Assembly (NCBI GenBank): GCA_032173965.1
Contig: JAVUNC010000004.1
Span: forward strand, 23,041,001 to 23,105,000
Source: Sitta carolinensis
Taxonomy: Eukaryota; Chordata; Aves; Passeriformes; Sittidae
DNA length: 64,000 nucleotides
Direction of reading: 5' to 3'
A program made the position numbers and the translations under genes. The first letter of the stretch is position 1; the number at the start of each line of letters is the position of its first letter. The notes beneath the pieces are model-generated. The model was not told where the DNA came from. It made no database searches and was given only the letters and a program-made list of their open reading frames with translations. Positions 1 through 14,825 of the stretch are shown in pieces.

Positions 1-896
1 TCCTCACAATCCACCTGGGACTTTTCTCCCTTTCAGATTCTATTGATTGTTTCAACTAAATTATTCTGTCTGAAGCTTTATCATTTTATTTACTTCAATA
101 GAAGGAGCATCTCCATCAGGCATCCAGTGTATCATCCACTGAGTGCCATTTTTAGCTCAAGGTCTCTTCTACAGAGGTATGGCATACTGCTTTAACTTAA
201 ATTGACATTGAAGTTCATTTCAGTTAAACACAGAGGGGGAAAATATCCATAGACAAATATAAACTGATCTAGTGAAACCCCTGCAAACTCACTTTTTATA
301 TGATTCAGTAGTAGTACTTTCCAGAGCAGTATTTTCCAGAAAAGTCCTCTCTAATTGTTAATCTAATTGTTACACAAATTTCCTTAAAACTCTGTGATAC
401 AAAGAACTGAAACCCATACATGAGTCCAGTACTACTAGATTGCTTTCCTGAGTATAAATCCATGAGTAATCTTCCATGCCCCTGACTTTACCTCCTTTTG
501 CTACCTGAAGAGCCTTGGGCATATGAAGGAACTAAGAACTTAAAGGAGACAGAAGTCTGCTGATCATGCAGAGCAACCCTGTTGGAGTAACAGATTTTAT
601 AAAGAAATTACAGTACCTTATTGATTTAATTACATTAATTATATGGAAAAAATAATGAAAGTCTGGCATGATGAAGCAAACAACAAAATGTTATTCATTT
701 CAACTGAGCCAAGATTTCACCTGAAGGACTTTCTTCTTCCTGTGAGATACTCAGACCTAGGAGTGATTAAATGCTTATAAAAAGACTTGGTAAGTGGTAA
801 ATTTCACTATTAACTAGCCTTTAAAATAGCATATTTGCCAGATCAAATAACCTTTAACATGCAGTATGCCTAGGTAGCTCTTTATAGTCATCCTAC
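1..896 (-). other. ANGPT2: ANGPT2 intron 5, partial
   Basis: AT-rich intron sequence running off the left edge. I looked on the minus strand for the next exon (fibrinogen-like domain, GGGGW-type motif) and did not find it. No repeat or RNA gene is recognised. Confidence 0.8.
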
Positions 897-1024
897 CTTC
901 TTCTCTTGTGCAGTGTTTGAAACTGTTAAACTGTAGATTCCACTTGTTGTCAGTCCAGATTTGAAAGCTTCAGCACAGTCTTTGAAACTGATTTGCTCCT
1001 CTTTGGCTATGAAGTTGGTCTTAG
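897..1024 (-). CDS. ANGPT2: ANGPT2 exon 5: linker and start of the fibrinogen-like domain
   Basis: 128 nt, residues 266-308. The acceptor is TTTTAACAG before CTAAGACC, and the donor is AAG then GTAGGA (GT at 896-895). After the split Ser codon it reads KTNFIAKEEQISFKDCAEAF and then a short segment ending NTAQEKK. Cys in FKDCAEAF is the first cysteine of the fibrinogen-related domain, which binds TIE2. The first few linker residues differ from the mammalian AKDPTV type, while the segment after AKEEQ is conserved. It ends in phase 0, so the next exon (expected to begin AYCDME) lies beyond the left edge. Confidence 0.96.
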
Positions 1025-4000
1025 CTGTTAAAAATACAATAGAAATTGAAGGCATTAAGAGAAGATGAATGATATTGCTAAGAATCAATTTATAGTGTAA
1101 TTGGCTTAAAGCAGTTCCAAAAAATATGTCTGGTCCTGAAAGAAATGACAGATCAAGGTACTTATTGTGTCTTGTTACTTTGTATCATTTAGAGACATTA
1201 CTCTGCAAGGACTGTGGTTGTTTGATACATTGAAAAGTGCCAACCCCTACTAATACGTTGAATGAAAAAACTCAGCATATTGCCTCTCATTCAGTTGAAC
1301 ATTTTCTCCTTCCACTCACTGCCCTGGCTGGATTCCTAAATGTATTATAACCTATGCATGCATTAACTAATATTATTTACATACCTAAGTATCAAATTAT
1401 TGTGTAAATAATGACTTCTGGCCAGGTCAAATACTCTTATATTGTGAAATTAATGATGAAACCTTTTATAATGCAGCAGACTGGTGGAACTACCCTTAAA
1501 AAATTCTAAGGTTTTTTTTTTTTTTTTCCCCCTGTGCTGAGCAGAAACAGCTTTGTATATATCAAGCCGAAGCTTGGTAGCTCAGCCCAACTCACTAAAG
1601 AGACATACGTTCTGGAATTCATTTGTGTAAAAAAATACATTTTCATATGCCTAAACCTTCTTATTCAGAACAGAATTTTAAGGTTCAGAACAGAACAATC
1701 TTAAGGCTCATCTTTTTGTTCAGGTCTTTATTAACTATGGAGGTTGGAATTTCCTGGCGTTTCGCCTACTGACTGATATTTCATATTTGACCCTTTTGGG
1801 GTTGGTTCTGTGTATTTTCTCTTTGAATTTAATCTAACAATCACAGTTAGTTACTACAAAGGTTTAGGTGCCATAGAAACATGTGCTTCTATTACAATTT
1901 CTTATTATGTTCTTTTTAGCTTGCTTATTCATTATTTACCTGTTTAAGTGCTTTGCCTTAAATAGAAAAATAACACGTTCAGTGTTTTAATTGCTTTTCC
2001 ACACTCTATTGTTTGCATACTGTCTTAGAAGCTTTCCCTGCTAATTTTGTCTTTTTGGCAAACACTCATTATTTTTTCCACTCTGGGTTTAATGGTGCTG
2101 TAGCCAACATGACTTTGACTTGTTTACTTATTTGTGCACTAGCATAGCAGATAACATCAGCAGGAACATGTACAGCCTTGGTATTTAAGGGAATAGCGTC
2201 AGTTATTAAGACAAAAAAACTTGGAATTTACTTTGTTTAGAAAAACCTACAACCTATGTTATGATAATAACATATAGGACAGTACGAAAGTGAGGACTTC
2301 CAAACACCCTTTTCTGTAATCCACCTTACAGTAATGTATTGTAGATGACCTATACTGTCTTTTAAGTTCTAATGACAACTTTTAACATTTTTTCCCGGTA
2401 CTTAATTTTAAATCCTTTCTTTAGGGGTTCTGTATGCTTGTGTATTTTCAGCCCTGAGAACTTTAGAGGCAACTGTGCCAGCTTCTACAATATTTTAGAA
2501 CAGCTTCTCAATCTGTCCAAGTTCTATATCAGACATGAAATTCAAGGCAGGGAATGTTTAAATCCCATGTAGCCATAATTTTCAGTTTATGGTTTGTGTG
2601 GGTTTTTTTATGGAGCACGTGAATCTGCATAAATCTGGAAGCTATGCTTGGTGGCTATTGTTGCAGGGTTGTCAGGCATTTAGGGGTGAGATTATTGCCT
2701 ATAAAGTTTTCTAGGCTGAGGGATTTTTAGGATGAACAAGGATACCTTGGTGAAGAACTTGTGGGAGTACCTGCTGCCCTGGCCTAGTGTTTTCTGGTTT
2801 TGGGGGCTAAAAACCATGCCTGTGCTTATTCCTTTGCCTTTGGTAGCCACTATAATTCGTCCTTTCTTTGAAAAACTCCATGTGCATAAAGCAATGAGAG
2901 GTGGCAGAAACAATCTCTGTGAGCCAGGAAGAAAGGTTGCAGACCTACAATATGCTGTCTCACCTAGGTATATGATCAAGGGAGTGTATACTGCCACACA
3001 TGTGAATGCCATGTGAGATGAATACTTGGAATCTCTGTATTTTGTTGATCCACTGGAGAATTGGTTAAGATGATAAACAAACCAAAGAAGATAAACAAAA
3101 TGTTGAAAAGAAATCACATAACTGTGGTTGTTTCTCCCACCCCCTAAGAAGTAGGTTAATTAACTCAGAAGCAGAATTTAAGGCAAAAAACACAGACTTT
3201 TTGAGAAGCAGGAGTGTGTCAGAACTAGTTGTAAGACTATAGGTACCAGTGTAAACAAATAAGGAAATAGCACTGAAATTGCATAAGCATGTCTGCTTTA
3301 ACTTACAGTTTGGTGTCGATATCATAGTAAGCAAGCTATGAACCGTCTCCATCAGATCATGTTGCTGTTTTTGCAGAACTGAGTTGTTTACTGTAGCTGT
3401 AACTAACTGTTTTTCTAGTTCTTCTATAATAGAATTCTGTCTGGCTACTAGGACTTGAAGCTGATCTTTTTCATCTTTTATTGACTTCAGCTGAAGCATG
3501 TGCTTGTCTTCCATCTCAAGAACTCTTTTTTCTAAAAAGCTAAATAAAAGATTACTATTAGGCTCTCCAGAAACAATTTTGAGCTGATGTCAAGAGAATC
3601 AAGCATGTTGTGTAAGTTTCTTTCTTCATAAACACTCAACTTCATTCTCTGATGCTATGCAAGCAGTAGACAACAAAATTAAAGTTTAGTTTGATATATA
3701 TGCTTTAATTTATTATGTAAGTGCACTAATAAGCAACATTATCTACTACAGTATATATTGCCAGCTTTAAAAGTATAACAATTGAGTGTTAATTCAACAT
3801 TATTAAAGGAAAGATAAAGTGACTACGTTTTCATGGTTTACCCTATTAAAAGATGAAACTTATTTGAAGATGTAATTACAAACATTTCAAATATCCTATA
3901 ATAAAATACATACTTAACATAAATGTTATAGCATTAAGACAGGGAAACGTGCAAATAGTTACTTGAAGATGGGTTATCCTTCTCCAGTTTCAACACTGGT

Positions 4001-7000
4001 ATTATTAGGGAACTGGCTGGGAACATTATTTCACTCCTAATTGTTCTGATATAGAGTCCGAGAAAGCTGATGTTAAAGGATGCATAGCCAGAAAAAAGAA
4101 GTTCACCTAAAATTCATTGCTGTTACTGAAAAAGAAAAATCCTGAACCTTATATATAATTACATTTCAAGCAGATTAGTTCACTGCAGATTGTATTTTGT
4201 TAGGTGAGAAACAATGCTTTTGTGTTTTATGTGGATGTTACAAAGGTAGTCTAAAGTCTGCAGAGTTAAACACCGAAAAATGTGACCTTTTAAAAATCAG
4301 TATTTCCTTTGCTTTCCATTTGATAAGGATGCTTGTTTTTCTTAAGTTCGTAGATAAAACCTTTAGGAAGCATATATAAATGTAGCAGAGTAGTGAACAA
4401 AAATGTCAAAACATGTCTCCTGGGTTTCTTAAGCTAATTCTTTCAAAGAAAAAGCACTTAACACATATGGTTCTCATTGAAAAACATCGCTTTGAAGGAG
4501 AAAACTTACTGTTATTGCTGCTTTTAGATTCCTCTGTAAACTATTTATTGCCAAAAGTAAAATAAGACCGTGGTGATATGGAAACGAAACTAGCTGAAAA
4601 AAGGTATGGGCCTTTGGACCACAGCCGAGTACAGAGAAGCAAAGGAGTAATAGTTGGGTATTGGTTGATTGCAAAACATTGACTCTTAAGGAACGTCTAA
4701 TATGATTAGTGCTTGATTTTTCTCACTACATTAGATAAAAATTGTAGCAATGACCTTATTAATCATTAGGATAGCTGAGTACTACATGGAAATAAAATTT
4801 TGAACATGTGGTTACACTCAATTAGTTTGAATCAGGTTACATCAAATTCATCTGGGTAAGTCTAAAGAAGAATATAAATTGGGTACCACTGTAGTACTCT
4901 TTCAGTTTTAGCCTTAAGTTCCTCATATAAAGGAGAACTTTAAATAGTGAAGTACAACATATAAAAAGAATACAAGAATAGATCTGCATGAATCTCCTAG
5001 GCTTTAAGAAATATATGACCTTTGTAATGAGTGGGGGTAACATTTTTGTAATCAGTTTGGAGAGCTTGTGTACAAACCCTTATTTTCCTACTTGAGTACA
5101 TTTGTTTCTAAAACTATAAGAAGGGCATTTCATGGAATAACGTTTTATTTGGCTGTGCAAACTTACCTGTTTTTTTCTTGTAATTTAGTTATCTCATTGG
5201 TCTGATCTGAAATCTGTCTTTCTAGTTTGTTTGTTGAAAGAGAGTGTTCCAAAAGCTGAAGTTCAAGTCGGGTTGTCTGGTTTAATACCTAAAAAAATTT
5301 GACAAAAAATACTTCTTTTAAATAAATTGTAATTTTGTTATGTTGTGAAAACATGCAAATCTCTATTTACACCTATGATTAAAAAAATATTTTTCAACAT
5401 TTAATTTAAGCGCAAATGTTCACAGAATCAGAATGAAGAAGAATACACAGAGTTGCACTAATTTCTTTATTACATTACTGTATATCATAGGGTATATTCA
5501 AGTAGTATGAAAGTTACTGTGTACTTTAGCTTTGTTATACCTTCCTCTCTGTTACGATAGTTCTTATTTCATTACTGCAACTATTGTGGTTGTGGATCAA
5601 AGAATGAATTGTTTTCCCCATCTGGTGTCAAAAGTGAGTCTCTCCCTCGCTGAAATCTTGGTACAGTCCTGAAACCACTTGGTAATTCTCTCCTAGCTAT
5701 TTTAATCAATCCCAAATTATATTTTGAAGTGTTTATCATATAAACCACACTTTCGTCGATTCATTCTTTGCATTTTAATATTACCTTTTCTCTGTGATTT
5801 GTTTACAATTTATTTGCATCTTTAAGTGAAGAAATGCAGATACTAGGAAACATGTAAGATACTCTATGGTTTGTATTGCTTTAGTTTGAGGTAAGTTTTC
5901 TAGAAATATTTTCTCATTGTTTTTTAATATCTTTTTTTAATTCAACAGAATTTGGCTTTCCTTGACAGGAAGAATTGATTACTCATGTCCTTCATGTGAA
6001 ACAGTCTTTCAGGACATGATTTCACACTTAAGTGTAATTGAAAACTATTGCCAAAAGTAAGTGTCCTTGAGAGAGCAATTGTTTGGTTAATTTCCTTATG
6101 TTGCTAATTAAGCCCTTAACCCAGTCATCAGTAATTTCAAGCAGAGAAGGAAAGTTACAGTGATGATTTTCTTCCTCTAAGCAGAATATAATTGGGTAAT
6201 TTCCATAAAAACATTACTGTGAATTAATAAATACATTCTCTCAACATGTGCAAAATATTAGGCTCCTGAATAATACAGTGAAAGTTTGACTCAGTATGCC
6301 TATGAGCTATGCATTATCAGTTTATCAAAGAGTTCACAAAGTCTTGATTTAGGTTAAAAAATGTAATTTAATTGATTGGATGAATTCTACAGATACTAAA
6401 ATGTCTAACAAGGATTTTAGGCATTGCATACTTTTTATATTATACAAAGTGCTGCATGATATATCCATCATTTTGGCAATGATAGATCTGCATCATCCCT
6501 ACCATGTCTGCAAAACTACAAACACATACCACTCTACATGGATTGGACTTGTCCTTCTACTAATATCTGCATTCTGTTTAACAGAATGTCTTATTGTACT
6601 TAATGCTTTTCAATTAAAACCCTTTTGTTTTTGTTTGAAGTTAACAAATGTACAGTAGACAAGTTTACTTCTGTGTGAATATACTTTTCTAGCAGCCTCC
6701 TAATTTCTTTTTTCTTGATTAATCTCAGATTTGTTTATGTATCCCTTTGTTAACCATAATACAGTGCATTGTGCTGGAAATTAACTGTTATCCCACTTAG
6801 AGTTATCTGTGAAAGCGTTAATTAAAAAGGCACAGTTCTCTTGAAAAGTTAAAAAAATAAAAGAGGAAAGATTTGGTTTTAAAAAGCAATTAAGCTGGTA
6901 AATGGAACAAAGACATTTGAAGAGACTTGCTTAGCTAAGATTCATAATGAGAGGGCCATATAAAACACACTAGGACCCAACTGATGTCTGGATATAGTAG

Positions 7001-10000
7001 TTTTAAATACATTCTCTTTAAAGATTAATTTAACAATTGTCTTTCTAGACTTATTAAAATACTGCTGTAATGAAAATCACTCAAGTGACAACACTGGGCT
7101 TGAGATGGAACTGTTTATACCAAATTCTGATGTTTCCTTAACTTGGGTAGAACTGTGGGTCATAATGATTCACTTCTAATTGTTGAACAGAAGCATGTAA
7201 CATTAAACTGTTATATGTATAGCTGTAGTATTTGGGAAGCAGAACCATTTTGAGGTTGAAATTCATTACTTACTTGTGCTTCAACATCTGTTAATTTGCG
7301 GGTCTGTTCAGCTGTTTGATTTAGCAAGTTTGTGCCTATTTCAATCATTACTGCAGTCTGGTTCTGCACTGCAGTTTGCTGGATCTCTACCATTTCTTTC
7401 TTCATACTGTCTTGGATGTAATTCTCAAGCTATATGGGAAAGAGAGAAGATAGTTGCATTCTTTAAATGTTGGAAAGGGGGTAAATACAGTAAGCCTGCT
7501 GGCAGCCTTGCTAAACAAATGTGGTCCTTGTCCTTGTCTGTTATGTATTTATGTTAAGTTTCCCAAGGTTAAGCTCTGTGAGAGGAAGACCAAATGCGAC
7601 AAGGAATGTGTGGCCACTTGTTTTCTACAGGCAGGAACAAAGATTTGCAGGAGTTAGGTAGTAGGTACAGTGATGAAAGTGCTTGGAAGCCTTTCTGCCT
7701 TAGGGCTCCCACCATTGAAACCATCAGAGGAGCTTTAGCAGCAATGGGAATTTTTTAGAAGATGAAAGTTGAAGAGTTTAGTCATCTTCCTGTATTTACA
7801 CTTAACTATTTTAAAAGCATTTTTCATCACATGACTAGAAGTCAGAGAAGAGGTCAAATGTCATTTAACACTGTTATGTGTACATTTTTATCAGAGAGAA
7901 TTTCAAATGAAGACACAAAACAGTAGAAAAACCTATAAATACTTTAAATACTTAATATTAAGGAATGCAAAAGTTATTTCAAATACTTGACTCTTGAAGT
8001 AGTTTCTGTCTAAACTAATAAGGCTTTTTTAGTAATTATTATAACAGAGTACCTACCCTGCTTCCAAGGAAAGTGAGGAGAAAATAAGTAGAAAGGAGAA
8101 ATTAAAGTAGCCTTTTGTGTAAATCTATCTTTCTGCCTGTCTAGATTCATATTTCTTTGTGTCATTGCTTATGTTTGAATTCATAGAAGTTTGGGCCACT
8201 AGACTTCCTTTTTTCCATTGACTGAGAAAATTTCTAGAATCAAACTTCTACTTCACTTCAACATTGTTCTATCAAGAGAACCATAATAAATGTTGAGCTT
8301 CATGCTCTACCTACAAAGAGGATACTAGCTAATAAAAATAGCTAGTGTCATTAAACATAAATGGTAATACATCACCAATTCTTAATCTGAGTGAAATGGT
8401 AAAACTGGTTTATATCTTGAGTTTTTAAAAAATAATATTTTGATTGTCTTATCATGACATGAATGTACTAAGGAGACACTTTGAACTTTATTTTATGGCT
8501 ACTTTCTATATCAGTGAAGAAAAAGCACCTTGTAATTTAATATTCTATAAACCACTGTTCAGATATAACCATTCTACTTCCAACCAGCTAAAGATCAATG
8601 GGAAAATCTGTATCTTTGAATATTTAAGGTTTCCCCCTTAAATATTACTTGAGCAAGTACTGGGTTATTTTTTACTTCACAGCTGTTTTTTAAAAGTGGC
8701 AAATTAAGAAAACAGGGTATATTAAGAAATCAAAACCTCTAAAACTTCTAGTATATTCTTATGTTTGAAGTGACCATTATTTCTTGATGCCCAGTGTGAC
8801 CAAACTGTCAAAGCAGTATTGTTTGTTCACTCCAGTCTTGCCATGCAGCTGGTGAGCTGCAATGCACAACAGGGAGATATCTGATCTGGCATAAGCTTTG
8901 ACCCACATTTACTGTTCTGCTCCATAAACATACTTACTTCTCAAGTGTACCACGAAGATTTAAAGCCAGCCTTTAGGCAGCCTTTACATGCTCTTTGCAT
9001 AATGATCTTTTAGAATACTAGATGTAAGCATAAGATCAACTGGGTTTTGGCATAATAATTTAACATGGGTATCTTAATTGCTATCATACTATGGTAATTA
9101 GAGTTGTTCACTATCCACAGGGTTGATTCTTAAGTGTTACCTTTTGCTCCAGGCTATTTCTCATTTTCAAAAGCTTCTCCACCCAGAGACAAATCTAATT
9201 TGACCAAACATGTTGGAATTTTTTTAATTCTTTGGTGTCATCTTTTAGGTCAGCTTCTTCTTTTATGTTGGACAACAATCAGTGCCTTTTAATTCAGTAG
9301 TAATAGAAAGGTATCTTTGGCCCTTGATCATTAGACTGTGAGAGTACAGTGTAACTTATTTTAAAAAGCAATGCAAATTGGTATTTGGTGCACCACAGTC
9401 AAAGGACGTTCGTGAAATTCAGAAGACTTTTATATAGATAAAAATAAGTAATTTTTCACTAAAGTGAGATGAAGACCGAGAACAACAATTAATATGTGTC
9501 CCTCTGAAAAGGCTAGACATCTTGGAATTAAATGATTTGAGTCCAAATTAACTTTAGCATCTGAATCTGGAAGACTGGACATCATTATAGATAACATTGA
9601 AAAAAGCTTTGCTCAAATGCAGCTCTGTTAAAAAGACTATGAAGTGAAATCTGCAGAATGCATTTTATTTGCCTCAGTATCACAGTTAAATACAGAAATA
9701 CCTTTATCAAAATGGCCTCACTTGACAGACTCAATGCATTGAAAATATTGCATCATTTTAATTTAGAAAGAAAGGCCCAAAATAAAACTTAAGACAGTTA
9801 ATAAATAGACCAACAAAGAAAGACTGTTCATGAGCTTTGATTGTTTCATTAAAAAATTGTGGATATTTAACCTCATTCTTCAAGGTTCTTTGGTCACCAA
9901 AGAGAGAGCAGAATGAGAATCTGAGCCAAGTCATCTCTGCACATAGGATTGCAGAACTGCATTACTTCTTTGAAATTGTTATCACTGAGTTATTCCAAAA

Positions 10001-13000
10001 CACACTACTAGAAAATAAGTTAATTCTGGGCTTAACGAGAAGGTAAACATTTTATGGTAGGCTTAGGCATTTGCCTAGTTCAAACACACAGATGTAAGGT
10101 TGCTCTGAATACAGTATGCAAAAATAGTGATTACAATTTAAGGCATCTAGTGGTTCTGGTTGCCAAATTTTTATTCCCCTTGTCACCGTACTTGTAACCT
10201 TGGAAAGCAGTTTTGTTTGGAGACACAGATCTGCATTTTCATTATTTATCTTATTTGAATAACTGTAAATGTAAGCATATCTCCAAGTATCTGATCTCTT
10301 TCAAATAATTTCTAATTTATGTGGGGATTTCCAAATCACTGAAGTATTCTCTTGACTCCAATTTTGTCTTCACATCTGTTTTTCAACTTAAAAATATTAA
10401 ATATGTAATTTAGGGAATATGGTATCTGTGCTTACTTGAAAGCATGAAACGTGAACACCGAAAGGGATTTAAGACTTAAAGCAAATTTCATTATCTGAGT
10501 CATTTATTCTAATTCGGAGCAACATGAAGCATCACAATTATAATGACCTATTAATGAGTTTCTTGTTGTTTTTTCCCTAAAAGTCCTACGAAGCATGATT
10601 ACATAAAACCCTTCTGGTTTTTCCTTCATATTCACTAATCCTCTCCCACTTTTGTATATTCACTGCGTGTATACATCGTAAAATCTCTTTTTCTGACCTC
10701 AACCAAGGTATGCCCTGATCCCTCTCTGCTTATTTCCCCTCTCTCTTCATCATACAATGCAAAAGAGTAGAAAATAGCACTTTTTGCAACTATGACGTCC
10801 TACCTTTTTCTTAGTGGCAGGTGCTTACTTCCATCTTTCTTCAAAGAGGAATAAAAGAATGACTTTCATCCAAAATGCCCCACCATCTCCCACTGACCTT
10901 AGTGACAGCAGAACATGTTCCCACTGCACACCCCTGGCAAGCAAGGCCCTTGGGTTTCGCTGAGAGGGTGGTGGAAGAACTTTTTTATCATGGGCTCCAG
11001 TTCCCACTGCCACGGCTGAGCTACATTGACAACACTGAGGATTAGCAGCCATTTTGTAGGGCTGCAGTTCTTTGTGGCACATTTCTTTGTAGAGTACTAT
11101 TCATCAGCTCCTGCCAAGGAGCCTCCTTTCTTTGTAAGCAGTAGCACACTCAGAGTTTCTGAAGGGGGAAGAATAGCTTGGGTAAAAAAGAGTTTTAAAA
11201 GAGGGAAGGACACAGGAATGAATGCCTCAGTCCCCATCCATCAGTCAGGAGGCTTGGTAGTTTGAACAGCGTGTCTGTCTTCTTCAATATTTTGTTCAAA
11301 TCTGGAAGGTGAAACGGGGATTATTTGCCAGATTTCTCCCTTGCCACTATGGCGCTAGCTGTGGTTTAATCTCTTCTTAATTCAAATAATATTTTAATAT
11401 TATAAGAATTGTGTTAACCATATTTACATTATTATTTTGATTAAAATTAATGTTAAAACCTAATAGCTGACTATTAGTGATTCATCTTCTTTGAGAAATT
11501 TTGCTTTTGAGGGAGAAAGTCAATCAATGAATCCTCTCTTAAAGATAATTAAAGGGAGAAGGAATATTTGAAAGAAGGACTTTCAAAAGAAAGAAGTTGA
11601 TAGCATTTCAGTGATTGTTCATGGGATTTTTTTATTAAACATTCAGTCTTTTGTGTAAGAATTTGACTGGCATGTATTCTTGAATAAAGTAATTATAAAA
11701 ATGATAGCACAGTTGGGAAAAAACATGTCTCGATATATGCTTAAATTGCAAAAACAGCTGGAAAAATTGAAATACTTTCACAGTTAAGATTTGTTAAGGA
11801 GTTATAGTGATGCATTTTTAGAGAGAAAAAATTCTCTAAGGTCATCCCTTTGGAGCTGCATCATGCTTTATTACTTGAAATCATATAATATCATAAAATT
11901 TGGCAAAAATACTTCAGCTAAGTTGCCAAAAAAACAAGGACAGGTCAATAATATTGGAGCACATTCCAACACATTGCTTTTTTAGCCAAGGCTTTTTTTT
12001 TTTTTTTAAACAAGCTTTAAATTGGCAAGAAAGGAAAGACAACATGTAGAGTATGCACTAAAGGAAGTTTGTTTTCTAACCATTGGCAGAGATAGTATTA
12101 ATCCATTATGAAGGGTTATCAATACTCAGTCAAATGAAAAGCCTTCCTGATTGTATAGTTGGTGTCCACATTATAGATTTTTTCAAAGAATCAGCAACTT
12201 ACTTGTGCATTTTATAGACATTTGACTTACCATTTTTTCCATTTTGAGTTATGAATGGTGTCTTGCATTTGTTCTTTGCTGCCAAATGTTTAATCTATAC
12301 TAATTAAACAGTCATGTTCCTGGCAGCATTTATGCTCCATGAATACATACATCTCTCCTTTGCCAAATGCTACCCCATATAAATAGTACAAATAGTACTG
12401 GATGCTTGTTCTATTTCATAGAATTTGTCAGTTATTGAAGCAGGCTTTCCAAATAAAGTTTGGTGATTTTTTTAATGTTTATAGTCTGATTCTGTCAACT
12501 CTAACATTTATTTTCAGCAAGAGGTAAAGTTAATCATGAGTTTCTATACAGTGCTATGTCCTGTGTGAACATGCGTTACAATGCATATTGCATGCTTAGT
12601 CATCTAACACAGATACAGAGAAAACTGCAGGGCTTATGACACATAGGTAGTGATTTTCCTCTAACTTTTGTTTTGGATTTACAAAAGTGGAGTAGATCCA
12701 GTAGAAAACCTAGCATCAAAAAATACATTTACAGCTAGGCTTGTTCTAAATATGTGTTGAGGCTACAGAGTTTGGCATATTGTAGAAGCCTGGGCAGTAA
12801 AGAGGTAATGTGTTGTTATGCCTCAAATACTGATGGCTATTCAAGTGGGCAAGTAAGAACAAGATGTGGCTAGAAAGAGGGGCTGTTGGAAAGTAGGGCA
12901 GCACCCTTCCGGAGCCCACTTCCTTGTTCTGGTCTCTGGTGGCATAATGGACAGAAGTGGGGTCAAGAATCAGGCATGAACGGTCAACTGAGGGTCAATC

Positions 13001-14739
13001 CAGTAGAGGGGGATCAAGACCATCAAAAGACCCTCAAAGACCCTCAACCCATTTCCAGAAAGATTGGACTCCACCTGCTCACTTACTTACATGAAGAGTG
13101 AGAAACCTAATCCCAGGAGAGAGAAATGTACCTATAAATTGGTACCCCTACAAAGCTCAGGTGGCACCACCAGGACCTTGGACACCTATTGCCTGGATCA
13201 GTGCTGGACCCAGGACTGGTGATCCCCTTTTCTCTCCTATCTCATTTCTCTTTATAGGGACAAACATATTTCCATGCCAAGTGCATCATCTGTTAATAAA
13301 ACTTCGTGAGTTTTAATTTTGGACCCTTTTGGCTTTTGCCACTTTCCTTTGACCAAAGGCATTGAGGAATTTTGGGTGCTCCTCTTCCATGAAGGAGTGA
13401 CATATGACATATATTAAGCTGTCAAAAGCTTTGAGTTATGGTTCTCACATCCCTAATAAAAATGTCATGTGCTTTATTCAAAACTTATCTTTGCAAATTT
13501 AAACCACTTGAGTTTAATCAGCTCTTCCAATACCTGTGGTCATCATCCTGGTGCTTTATTCACCAAGATGTTCATTATACACACAAAAGCGAGCAAGATG
13601 AAAAATGTACTTAAGCATCCATAATCAGATTTGCTTAGTTTTAGTAACAGGGCAAAATAAAAAAAGTGCTGAGTCTCATTAGTTCCTTTGGGAATATTTT
13701 TTTAGAGTATAGATGAGACCTTCCTGCTTCTTGTTCTTGCTTCCAGATGTCTTGAGGTGTCTTTAACCTAGTAATGCTTGGTCTTAGTTGCTCTACCCTT
13801 TTTTCAGAGTGACAGTGTTCTTTGGATTGTAGCCACATCTGATTTCTTCATGAGTCATCTGAAGTAGAATTTAGCCCATAATTTTGAATTTTTTTTTAAA
13901 TGCTGTGCCAATGTGCAGTTTTCTGATTGTAAAAGGTTATTCTTATATTCACAAAACCCTTAAATTTCTCATTCACAGATACATTTTTTTATATAAAGAC
14001 AAAGATATAGTTTTTTTCAAAGAGTATTTTAACAGACTTAATTTTCAGTTAAAATACTAAATATTTAAATTGTTGATTTGTAGTATAATTGAAGTCTGTA
14101 CATTAGGAGGGTTTTCTTGGTATGAGCCACCTTGGATCCTACTGGATATGGATAACAGTGAAATGTAATGTACTCTTCAAAAAAGAAGAAAACACTGCCT
14201 CAATGCCATCACAGCCATTCATGTAAGCAATATGTGGTATTTTTCTGACACACATATGCTGCACACGCTCCTTAATGTGCATGTATGTAACCATATTGAC
14301 AGGCACTCCCTGTGTGCTTGTATTTACACATCACATTAATGCATTGGTGTTATAAAGGCAAAATACTGCCAAAATTTCAATTTTGCAGACAGTTTTGTTC
14401 TCCAAAATAGCTTTTCATACTTATTTTCAATCTGTCCATGTTGCTACTGCTTAAAGTCGGAATGGAAAGAGAAGAATCTTAGAATGGAAATAGAAGAATC
14501 ACTACCCTTTCCAAGAGTCATTTATCTTGACAGACCTAAGGGAACACATTTTTAAGGGCATTGCATCAATCCCCATCAATCAGACCTTACGCTATTTTAA
14601 ATCAGGTTTTAATAAAACAATTTATTTCTCCATGTTTTCTGGAAGTACGTCATCAATTTTAGGAGCTTTTAACTTTTGGAAAAAATTAGTACACTGCAGA
14701 AATAAAATGCACCATGTCTGAAAAAGAGACATTTAAAAT

Positions 14740-14825
<86 letters not shown>

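Noticed and set aside
2692..3117. Overlapping 94-codon plus and 141-codon minus frames in ANGPT2 intron 4
   Set aside because: No motif, no recognised family, and no splice or promoter support. The minus frame is intron between exons 4 and 5.
6380..6658. 92-codon hydrophobic plus-strand frame in intron 2
   Set aside because: AT-rich DNA readily gives such frames; nothing recognisable.
10780..11280. Slightly GC-richer block in intron 1, considered as an enhancer or exon
   Set aside because: No clear motif cluster or coding signature; conservation data would be needed.
13027..13048. Direct repeat of AAAGACCCTCA, considered as a CRISPR-like or regulatory repeat
   Set aside because: It is a two-copy adjacent duplication inside the LTR-like element, in eukaryotic DNA.
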